Made by a program: the position numbers and the translations under genes. Under the pieces are notes generated by a model. The model had not been told where the DNA came from. It saw only the letters and a program-made list of their open reading frames with translations, and did no database searches. Below, piece by piece: positions 1 to 6,980 of a stretch of DNA of 8,878 nucleotides. The stretch is from an uncultured Bacteroidales bacterium. Its GTDB lineage: Bacteria; Bacteroidota; Bacteroidia; Bacteroidales; Paludibacteraceae. Position 1 is the first letter of the stretch. The number at the start of each line of letters is the position of its first letter. The stretch is taken from the NCBI GenBank assembly GCA_900556095.1, contig USNU01000043.1, positions 1-8,878 on the forward strand. The letters run 5' to 3'.

Positions 1-2
1 CG

Positions 3-470
3 AATGGTTCGTATATCAATGGGCAAAAAGTACATCATAGTTCTATTACAATTCAGCAGGGAGATATTATCACCTTGGGACATCAATACACCCTTAATAT
101 GAATGATGTAATCCGCTATTTAGGCGGTAGTCGTGATACACAGCGTACGCCACAAGTCCCCGGTACGGCACGGGAAATTCCTACTCCTATTGTGCGACAA
201 GAGCCACAGCACGCCGAAGAATATCATGGTACGATGCCGGATTCTCATATGGGATTGGCAATTGTGTCGCTGCTTTTAGGTATATCAATTCCTCTTTGTT
301 GGATATTGAGTGCTTTGGCAATTGTTAATGCTTCTCAGGTGGAATCCAGATGGAAAAATAAGGATTATAGTGGAGCGAATGATGCATCCGCCAAAGCCAA
401 GAGATTGGGGTGGTGGTCTATCGGTATAGGCTTTGCCTATTCTTTGGGTAATTATGGTGATGAGTGGTGA
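3..470 (+). CDS. FHA domain / CD225-like two-TM membrane protein, 5' truncated
   Basis: The reading frame is already open at the left edge, so the true start lies outside the window and 155 residues are visible. The first ~40 residues are the end of a forkhead-associated (FHA) domain, a phosphothreonine-binding fold: an NG.Y.NGQ segment is followed by QQGDIITLG, the usual last strands. A Thr/Pro/Gln-rich linker with a TQR motif follows. The C-terminal part (~82-147) is two hydrophobic stretches separated by a polar loop containing NASQVESRW and AKAK, which resembles the CD225/dispanin and DUF4190-type small membrane domains of bacteria. A TTG at 75 could be mistaken for a start, but it would cut the FHA fold. 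The stop overlaps a possible GTG start of the next gene. Inference: a membrane-anchored reader of phosphothreonine marks, probably made by the kinases downstream. The FHA call is firm, the CD225 call fairly firm. Confidence 0.85.
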   Translation, partial: NGSYINGQKVHHSSITIQQGDIITLGHQYTLNMNDVIRYLGGSRDTQRTPQVPGTAREIPTPIVRQEPQHAEEYHGTMPDSHMGLAIVSLLLGISIPLCWILSALAIVNASQVESRWKNKDYSGANDASAKAKRLGWWSIGIGFAYSLGNYGDEW

Positions 471-493
471 ATTATAATCTCAAAAATGTATAT

Positions 494-1975
494 ATGTCAA
501 GTTCAAATCAAACCTACAAGAAAACATTATCCGGTTCGGTAGGTGCCGGAATGGGAAGCCTCATCGGTGGGGGAAACAAAACATACTATGTGTTGGAACA
601 CAAGGTATCTTCCAAGTATCACAAAGCAGGTGAGACACAAGAGATTATAGTGGACCAAATTGAATTGGGACGCGATTCGAGTTGTGGTGTACAATTTGAT
701 GAGTCATTCCAAACGGTTAGTCGTCATCACGCCGCCATTGTTCGCGATGGGGATAATTGGAAACTTATCCAACTCAGTAAGACCAACACTACTTTTCTGA
801 ATGGTCGTCCTATTAAGAATGAGTGGTATTTACAAAACGGTGATGAGATACAACTATCCGTCAATGGTCCGAAACTTGGTTTTATTATTCCTCAAAATAA
901 CAAAGTAGGCACTATTGGTCTGAGTCGCCGATTAAGTGCATTCCGTCAACAAGCCCTCAAACCATACAAAACGGCTATGTGGAGTATGGCTGCATGTATC
1001 TTGCTGCTTATCTGTGCAGGCGTTGGTTGGGGTGTATATGACCATAAGCAAGATGTGGAATATCGGGCACTGACAGAACAACAGAGAATTGAGGCAGAGC
1101 AACAACACCAAGAGGCATTAGCCGCCGCCAAAGCAGAGCGTGAGGCTTTGGAAAAACAACTCAAGCATATCAAAGCGGATATGAAACGGCTTAAAAGCGG
1201 ATCCAATCAAGACGTGGTAGAGCCAACCAAAGTATCTCGCTCTACGACATCCAATAAGTCCATTGCAGATTGTGAACCGCATGTATATTTTGTATATATC
1301 AAAAAAATCGTTGTTACATATAATGGTGAAACCAAGACATTGGAGGATGTTGGTACGGGTACCGGTTTTCTCTTGTCTGATGGACGCTTTATTACGGCTC
1401 GCCATGTGGTGGAACCATGGGCTTATCCTTCGGGACCGGACGATACCAACAATCTGATATGCAACGCTATTGTAAATAATGGCGGTAAGGTAGTTTGTTA
1501 TCTGGATGCCTATTCGCCAACAGGTAAGGTATTACATTTAGTCTCCACCAATGCGAAAATCAACCGTTCTACCGATGAGACAACCAACTATGATGGTGCA
1601 ACACTTCGTCTTGCGGCGCACGATGCTACCGATTATGCATACTTCCAAACCAATGAACGTGTAGGGCTGAATTTTAATGCCACTTTGTCGAAGCAACTAT
1701 CGGTGCAAACCAAACTGACTATACTCGGCTATCCGATGGCACTTGGTGCACACTCTCCGGGTGATATTCATCCCATCTACAGCGAAGCAACCGTTGCACG
1801 CGAAGGATTGGAGCAGGGGTATATTCTCACTACTGCCACTACTTTTGAACATGGCAATTCCGGTGGTCCTGTCTTTGCAACGACCACGGATGACGAACTC
1901 ATCGTAGTGGGTATTGTATCGGCAGGCGCAGGACGCTCCACCGGCTTGGTAGTTCCAATTTCTGCAATCAAATAA
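494..1975 (+). CDS. FHA - transmembrane - trypsin-like serine protease
   Basis: A 493-residue protein. An FHA domain (about 30-130) shows LGR at 58-60, SRHH at 76-79 and TFLNG at 100-104, all matching the phosphothreonine-binding core. One membrane helix lies at ~162-182, then a Glu/Gln/Ala-rich coiled coil at ~185-234, then a chymotrypsin/HtrA-type domain at ~260-493. The protease part has GTGTGF, His304 (in TARHV), a likely Asp380 (in TDYAY) and the nucleophile Ser456 in GNSGGP, so the triad looks complete. No PDZ domain follows, unlike HtrA/DegP. A single helix would place FHA in the cytoplasm and the protease outside it. ATG 494 is chosen because the alternative GTG at 464 overlaps the upstream stop and adds only ten poorly conserved-looking residues. 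The next gene starts two bases after this stop. Inferred role: proteolysis across the membrane, controlled by phosphothreonine binding inside. The substrate is unknown. Confidence 0.9.
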   Translation: MSSSNQTYKKTLSGSVGAGMGSLIGGGNKTYYVLEHKVSSKYHKAGETQEIIVDQIELGRDSSCGVQFDESFQTVSRHHAAIVRDGDNWKLIQLSKTNTTFLNGRPIKNEWYLQNGDEIQLSVNGPKLGFIIPQNNKVGTIGLSRRLSAFRQQALKPYKTAMWSMAACILLLICAGVGWGVYDHKQDVEYRALTEQQRIEAEQQHQEALAAAKAEREALEKQLKHIKADMKRLKSGSNQDVVEPTKVSRSTTSNKSIADCEPHVYFVYIKKIVVTYNGETKTLEDVGTGTGFLLSDGRFITARHVVEPWAYPSGPDDTNNLICNAIVNNGGKVVCYLDAYSPTGKVLHLVSTNAKINRSTDETTNYDGATLRLAAHDATDYAYFQTNERVGLNFNATLSKQLSVQTKLTILGYPMALGAHSPGDIHPIYSEATVAREGLEQGYILTTATTFEHGNSGGPVFATTTDDELIVVGIVSAGAGRSTGLVVPISAIK

Positions 1976-1976
1976 A

Positions 1977-3154
1977 ATGATAATGATTATGAAAAACGAG
2001 AAAGTATTATTTCGTATGGCGGCACGCTGCGAGGCTGCAGGACGCCCGAACAATGAAGATAACTATCAAATAGATGCCGATTTGTCTGACGACAAGTGGG
2101 GCTTTACGGCGGATGCACAAGTTGAGTTAGGTAAGAAGGGTGCTCTGCTGGTTGTATGCGATGGAATGGGCGGAATGAATGCCGGCGAAGTAGCCTCCGC
2201 CATTGCTGTAGAAACCATCAAAAGTCGTTTTGCAGCGGATCAACTGACCGACAATGCATTGCATTGCCTTTTGAAGTTCGCCCATCTTCTTCACTTGCTT
2301 GTTGAGAAAGTTATGCGACTATCAAGAAACATGGCAAGGAGCATCCGGACACTGCCGGCATGGGTTCTACCATTGTGTTGGCATGGCTGCTTGGCAAGAA
2401 AGTGTATATCGGTTGGTGTGGCGATAGTCGTTGCTATTGCTATAATTCCAAAACCGGATTGGTTCGTTTGAGCCATGACCACTCGTATGTGCAGGAATTG
2501 GTTGATGCCGGCAAACTGACCGAAGAACTTGCCTTTGACCACCCTAACAACAATATCATCACACGTTCTTTGGGAGACCCTAATGGAACGGCGCGCCCCG
2601 ATGTAAAAGAGTACGATCTCCATAACGAGGATATTCTGCTTTTGTGTTCTGATGGATTATGTGGTTGCCTGCGTGATAATGAGATAGAGGAGCAACTGGC
2701 TGCTCACCAGACCTCTATGCAGGAATGTCGTGATGCACTATGGGCAGCAGACGAGGCGGCTGGGTGGCATGATAATGTTACAGTCGCTTTGGCGCAAGTC
2801 ATCAGTGGCGCAATGCCTGCAGTCTCTGCCTACACACGAACATCCAATTCTGCTGCCAAAGCATTGCTGCAAGCCAATAGACGTCTCAAAATCATTATTG
2901 CTGTTCTTGCCGTATTGCTGGTAGTGATCCTCGCTGTGGTAGCATACAACCCAGCCAAACGATTTATTACTAAGGAATACGCGGGATTCGTTTGGCAAGA
3001 TAGCATCAAAAATACTAATACACAAAATCAAGATAGTATACAATTTGGCAAATCGGGATCCGACGGAGATGCCGACAAAGCAAAAACAAAGGATGCAGAA
3101 CCGGGTGCGGATGGAAATGCTTCAACTGAAACCGAGAACTCGACTAACGATTAA
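1977..3154 (+). pseudogene. PP2C-family Ser/Thr phosphatase with C-terminal TM helix, frameshifted
   Basis: PP2C metal-dependent phosphatases remove phosphate from Ser/Thr and usually oppose a kinase of the same locus. The first frame (1977-2471) gives RPNNEDN (R23, N26-D28) and VVCDGMGG (D62), the first metal-binding motifs. The rest lies in the -1 frame, open from 2306: a KKHGKEHPDTAG stretch, then GMGST, WCGDSR, LSHDHS, RSLGD, LLCSDGL and HDNVTVAL, which contain the remaining metal ligands. A TM helix (bases ~2880-2950) and an acidic Asp/Gly/Thr-rich tail follow. Because a TGA in the second frame sits at 2303-2305, a single lost base must lie just after it; one more A in the AAA run at 2307-2309 would rejoin the frames. 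All known motifs survive on both sides, so the lesion is recent or a sequencing error. Nearby starts 1983 and 1989 are alternatives. It sits one base after the protease and three bases before kinase 1. Confidence 0.85.
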
Positions 3155-3157
3155 ATT

Positions 3158-4801
3158 ATGCAACTACAAGAAAACACGCTTTTTGCGAATAGATACCAAC
3201 TTATCAACCTTTTGGGACGCGGTGGTTTCTCAGAAGTTTGGCTGGCAAAAGACAATTGGACGCACCTCAAGATTGCGCTCAAAGTATATGCACCCGGCAC
3301 CGGAATGGACGCCAATGGCTTGCAGGAGTTCTGCGGAGAGTTGGCAAGCGTATATGATCTTAATCATACCAATCTGCTCAAGCCGCAGCACGTGGATACG
3401 TGGGAAAATATGCCGTACTTGATTATGGCATATTGCTCGCAAGGTTCATGCGGCAGTAAGTTGGGCAAGATGTCCGAAACGGGGATGTGGAAGTTTATCC
3501 ATGATGTAGCAGCCGGTCTTGCCTATCTGCATGGGAAAGATGTGGTACACCAAGATATAAAACCTGACAACATCTTGATTGACGATGCAGGAAACTATCT
3601 GATTACCGATTTCGGCGTTTCCACCCGTGCACGTAGTACGTTGCGCAAGAGTGTGGTTTCTTCCTCGGGTGGCGGTACAACCGCTTATATGGGACCGGAG
3701 CGTTTCTCTCGCCAACCGGCTCCTACCAAGGCAAGCGATATATGGTCGTTTGGTGCGATGTGCTTTGAGTTATTAGAAGGTGTTGTCCCCTTCGGCGAGA
3801 TAGGTGGTGGCATGCAGAAAGGCGGTGCGGAGATACCCGCTATCACAGCCGATGTCTCGGATGCCCTCAAATACACTATCACCAAGATGCTTCAAAAAGA
3901 GACTTGGGATAGACCTACAGCCGCCACTTTGGTAGAATGGGCAAGCAATCCTAATGCTATCGAGGTGGATTATTCATTGCTTGAAGAGACCGAACCGGTA
4001 GCAACGCCGTCGGTAAATGCTACGGATAGCGACCGCAGTACGCAACGGGTAGATCCTGCAGCAGGTGTCGGACAAGCCACACAGCGATTGGGTAATGTGC
4101 CTACGGAAGAGAAGACAGTGCCATTGTCTGTTTCTCCAACGACAATCCACATCCCTGCAGAGGGAGGTGCTCAAGTGATAAATATCAAATCGGATGATAC
4201 AAATTGGAGAATTGGTCGTTATGACGAGTGGATACATTGGGTAAGCAATAATAGTAATAGTTTTGTGTTACGTTTTGATAAGAATAAAACAGGCAAAACC
4301 CGTGAATGCTCATTGGATGTCAGAGCACACGATACTAATGGGAATCTTGTGTTTGCAACAATTCAAGTCTCTCAAAGTTCCTTACCTAAGAGTAATAATT
4401 CTTGGTGGAAATGGCTGTTGTTGGGTACTATCCTTTCGATAGCACTGATAGTTGGTATAGGTATTATGCATAAAAACCAGGAAGAGAAACAGCGTTTAGT
4501 ATATGCCCATTCTGCAGCCGTAACACGTTTTGAAGAGCAACTTGACGCTGCCGATTTAGATAATATTGCTGCTTTGGAAGATGCGCTACAGAGTTTGCGT
4601 GACATTGAGAATATCGAAGATAATAGCAAGTATTCCGGCGGATATGTCTATTATAACAAAAAAGAATCACTCAAAGACAAAACGCAATCCTTATACAATA
4701 CTGCCAATCATCGGTATCAGATAGCCCCTGTTGGAACTAATACCGAACAACGAAATAAGGAAAAACGTGATAGACTAAATGAAATTTATAATAAGATTTA
4801 A
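3158..4801 (+). CDS. Eukaryotic-type Ser/Thr kinase with BACON domain and TM helix (kinase 1)
   Basis: A 547-residue Hanks-type kinase that transfers phosphate from ATP to Ser/Thr. The kinase domain (about 12-265) has the glycine loop GRGGFSEV (20-27), Lys42, Glu61, HQDIKPDN (131-138; Asp133 catalytic), DFG (151-153), GPE (179-181 in place of APE), DIW and Arg252. Gln132 replaces the usual Arg, so this is a non-RD kinase. A Thr/Gln-rich linker (~275-320) carries three T-x-x-V/L sites. A BACON-like beta domain (~321-408) starts PLSVSP and ends IQVSQSS. A TM helix (~416-437) and a charged 110-residue tail follow. Simple topology places kinase and BACON inside and only the tail outside. The start is three bases after the PP2C stop. 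Kinase and phosphatase side by side suggest an opposed pair. GC content falls sharply near the BACON-encoding part. The kinase call is certain; the BACON call is strong. Confidence 0.94.
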   Translation: MQLQENTLFANRYQLINLLGRGGFSEVWLAKDNWTHLKIALKVYAPGTGMDANGLQEFCGELASVYDLNHTNLLKPQHVDTWENMPYLIMAYCSQGSCGSKLGKMSETGMWKFIHDVAAGLAYLHGKDVVHQDIKPDNILIDDAGNYLITDFGVSTRARSTLRKSVVSSSGGGTTAYMGPERFSRQPAPTKASDIWSFGAMCFELLEGVVPFGEIGGGMQKGGAEIPAITADVSDALKYTITKMLQKETWDRPTAATLVEWASNPNAIEVDYSLLEETEPVATPSVNATDSDRSTQRVDPAAGVGQATQRLGNVPTEEKTVPLSVSPTTIHIPAEGGAQVINIKSDDTNWRIGRYDEWIHWVSNNSNSFVLRFDKNKTGKTRECSLDVRAHDTNGNLVFATIQVSQSSLPKSNNSWWKWLLLGTILSIALIVGIGIMHKNQEEKQRLVYAHSAAVTRFEEQLDAADLDNIAALEDALQSLRDIENIEDNSKYSGGYVYYNKKESLKDKTQSLYNTANHRYQIAPVGTNTEQRNKEKRDRLNEIYNKI

Positions 4802-4802
4802 T

Positions 4803-5960
4803 ATGAAACGATTAATTCTATTAGGTTGCTTAATATACGCTTGTTCATTTTTCGTCTATGCTGATGACGAATGTGCGCTTACACTCCAAGAGGCAAAATC
4901 TAATTACAATGCAGGAAATTATCAAAAAGCAAAAGAGTTATATAACTATATAGTTTCAGAATGTGGAGAAAGTTATGGTAATGCTGCTGCTATGCTAAGG
5001 CAATGCGAAGAAATGCTGACACCCAAGTTGTCTGTCAGCAGATCCAACATATCGGTGGGGGCCTCATCTGGTTCTACTATGCTGTCGGTTACAAGTAATC
5101 GTCATTGGGAACTGCGAAATACCAATTCAAATATGTTCTCGGTTTATAAAAATGGAAATGAAATTACTATTAACTACTATGCTAATTCAAGTTCCTCATC
5201 TCGTTCGGATTATTTTGATGTTGTAACTGCAGATGGTAGCAAGTCTGTGCGGATAACCATATCTCAGTCGGCTGCAAGTATTGCTTCTACATTGTCGGTT
5301 AGTAGAACGAGTATTTCTTGTTCTGCAAGTGCTACTACCGAATACATAACCGTCAATTGTAATACAAATTGGGAAATTCAATATCCTACAGGTACTATGT
5401 ATCGTGCTACACGTTCTGGAAATATGGTAAAGGTCGAAATCTCTGCTAATTCTGCAACAAGTAGCAGAACGGATTATTTTTATATCAAGACTGCAGACGG
5501 AAGCAAAACACAGAAAATATCTTTGACACAATATGGGAAAACATCGGCATCTTCTTATAATGCATACGCTACTATCCATAAAGCATGGATAGAGTATAAT
5601 GTGTATGAAAATGGAGTAAAGGGTATGCGTGTACATGTCAAATTTGATGCATATAGTGTACTAAAACACAAAGTAGGAATAGTTCTGCATTTTAGCAATG
5701 CTGCAGGTGAGGAATTAAAAGATTATAATGGAAAATATGTGGATACAGGTGGCAAAGTTGCGCATTCAGATAATACGACAGCACTTTATACAAATACGAC
5801 ATGGAATGACTTTACATTGTTTTTCCCATATTCAGAATTACACATCTCATCTGGTAGTAAAAACATAAATTTAACGGCAGAGATTGGCGTCTATGATTGG
5901 ACCACAAATATGTGGCTCTCAGCAAATAATTACACTGTAACATTCTCTTTTTCTAATTAA
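4803..5960 (+). CDS. Exported protein with TPR-like segment, two BACON domains and a beta-rich C-terminal domain
   Basis: A 385-residue protein with a signal peptide (KR, then a hydrophobic run, likely cut after Ala20 before DD). Cys9 and Cys14 do not sit in a good lipobox, so ordinary secretion is more likely than a lipoprotein. Residues ~26-72 resemble a TPR/helical-hairpin repeat (YNAGNYQKAKELY). Two tandem BACON-like domains follow (~74-157 and ~162-245); both start LSVSR and contain TADGSK near the end. BACON domains are beta-sandwich modules of Bacteroidota that often bind glycans or mucin. The last ~130 residues are strand-rich with KGMRVHVKFD and FFPYSELH; I cannot name this domain. 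ATG 4803 is one base after the kinase stop and gives a proper signal peptide. An ATG at 4779 would start inside the kinase gene and spoil it. Very AT-rich. Inference: an envelope partner of kinase 1, which shares the BACON fold. Confidence 0.86.
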   Translation: MKRLILLGCLIYACSFFVYADDECALTLQEAKSNYNAGNYQKAKELYNYIVSECGESYGNAAAMLRQCEEMLTPKLSVSRSNISVGASSGSTMLSVTSNRHWELRNTNSNMFSVYKNGNEITINYYANSSSSSRSDYFDVVTADGSKSVRITISQSAASIASTLSVSRTSISCSASATTEYITVNCNTNWEIQYPTGTMYRATRSGNMVKVEISANSATSSRTDYFYIKTADGSKTQKISLTQYGKTSASSYNAYATIHKAWIEYNVYENGVKGMRVHVKFDAYSVLKHKVGIVLHFSNAAGEELKDYNGKYVDTGGKVAHSDNTTALYTNTTWNDFTLFFPYSELHISSGSKNINLTAEIGVYDWTTNMWLSANNYTVTFSFSN

Positions 5961-5968
5961 ACATCACT

Positions 5969-6832
5969 ATGCAAAGAAAAACAATTTTATATGGTAATGG
6001 TTTGAATCTCCTCACAACGGGGGCACCCAAATGGGACAATTTGCTCACACAAATTGATAGCACTTGGCATACTCCTCCTGCTTTACAATGTATTGCTTTG
6101 CCTAATACCATTCAGTATGACCAGTTAGAACTAACTTCGTCTATGTTATCACCTCAATTGATAGAGAATTTGTGTGACGCAATACGTGGTCCGTGGAATA
6201 ATCAAGTGTACGAACAACTAAGTTCTATCCCCGATGTGAATTATCTAACGACCAATTATGACTTAACTTTGGAAAGTTATTTGCAACATACGCTTTCGGG
6301 AAAAAAAGAAACGTTATATAACCTATATTCTTATTATTCCATAGCCCCGTATGAGAATAACTTGTATGATAGTGGAAATATCTGGCATATACATGGTGAC
6401 ATAAACCGTACACAATCTATCATTTTAGGATATGACCACTATTGTAAACAAATAGCAAAAATACGAGACTATATTCCAAAATCCTATACAAAAATCCTTT
6501 CTAAAGGATTCCTTAGAAAATATGATGAGGATTGGAAAGGTCAATCTTGGGTTGATTTGTTCTTTAATAGTAACATATTCATTATAGGTTTAGGGTTAGG
6601 ATTTGCAGAATTAGACCTTTGGTGGATATTGGATTTATGGGCTCGTTGTAAGAAAGTCGGCATCGTTTCCAATGAAATAACCTATTTAGATGCAATTTGT
6701 GGGACTCCATCACATTGTAAGAACCCTTTCAAGCGTGTATTACAGGATTTTAGAATAACCTATCGCCAAATGTCGGATTCTACATACATTGGTGCCTATG
6801 AAAGATGTTTGGATTATATCTATTCAAAATAA
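5969..6832 (+). CDS. SIR2-like domain protein, possible NAD-handling effector
   Basis: A 287-residue cytoplasmic protein with no signal peptide or convincing TM helix. The pattern fits the SIR2-like (SIR2_2/AbiH-type) family: a short first strand running into YGNGLNLLT (8-16), GAPKWDNLL (18-26), LTTNYD (93-98), WHIHGD (139-144), ILGYDHY (152-158) and a late IFIIGLGLG..ELD segment (203-215). In SIR2 relatives the Asn of TxNxD and the second His of HxHG act on NAD; here those are Asn96 and His142. Several bacterial SIR2-like proteins (for example ThsA and DSR-type) degrade NAD during phage defence, and AbiH is an abortive-infection protein. The classical GAG.S loop is replaced by GNGLN. The gene begins eight bases after the BACON gene and ends the tight operon. 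GC is low: 38 of 120 bases over 6361-6480 by hand count. The family is fairly sure. NADase activity and a defence role are inference. Confidence 0.8.
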   Translation: MQRKTILYGNGLNLLTTGAPKWDNLLTQIDSTWHTPPALQCIALPNTIQYDQLELTSSMLSPQLIENLCDAIRGPWNNQVYEQLSSIPDVNYLTTNYDLTLESYLQHTLSGKKETLYNLYSYYSIAPYENNLYDSGNIWHIHGDINRTQSIILGYDHYCKQIAKIRDYIPKSYTKILSKGFLRKYDEDWKGQSWVDLFFNSNIFIIGLGLGFAELDLWWILDLWARCKKVGIVSNEITYLDAICGTPSHCKNPFKRVLQDFRITYRQMSDSTYIGAYERCLDYIYSK

Positions 6833-6858
6833 CTAAAGTATAACGCAGATAAACGAGC

Positions 6859-6895
6859 AACTAATTCATTGTACCATAACTGGTTACAATTAGTT
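6859..6895 (+). other. Stem-loop after the SIR2-like gene
   Basis: Perfect 8-bp inverted arms, AACTAATT (6859-6866) and AATTAGTT (6888-6895), enclose a second short stem (GTACCA against TGGTTAC with one bulged T) around a TAAC loop. It starts 26 bases after the SIR2-like stop. No T-run follows, so a standard intrinsic terminator is unlikely. An mRNA end-protecting or attenuating hairpin is possible. Confidence 0.45.
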
Positions 6896-6933
6896 CACAC
6901 TTTTGTGGTCCACAAAGTCGTGTACCGCAGAAA
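6891..6933 (+). repeat. 43-base direct repeat, copy A (upstream of kinase 2)
   Basis: It matches copy B (8094-8136) at 37 of 43 positions without gaps, starting TAGTTCACAC and ending AGAAA. It contains a perfect palindrome with a one-base centre, TTTGTGG-T-CCACAAA (6902-6916), a possible site for a dimeric regulator or an RNA hairpin. It lies in the 148-base gap before kinase 2; the remaining ~47 bases up to the ATG show no clear promoter to me. Its 5' end overlaps the 3' arm of the stem-loop above. Confidence 0.75.
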
Positions 6934-6980
6934 GTAATGCAACAATGGAAACTTTAGACGCTTCGCTAAATTAAAAGAAT

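Noticed and set aside
464..493. GTG start at 464 for the FHA protease
   Set aside because: It overlaps the upstream stop and adds ten residues with no domain role; ATG 494 is the better start, although GTG cannot be excluded.
2300..2471. Programmed -1 ribosomal frameshift joining the two PP2C parts
   Set aside because: No X XXY YYZ slippery heptamer in the right phase just after the TGA at 2303-2305 and no obvious downstream pseudoknot. A lost base or sequence error is simpler.
4779..4802. ATG 4779 as start of the BACON protein
   Set aside because: It would overlap the end of kinase 1 and place extra residues before a clear signal peptide that begins at 4803.
6859..6910. Intrinsic transcription terminator after the SIR2-like gene
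   Set aside because: The stem-loop is good but is followed by CACACTTTTGTGG rather than a T-run.
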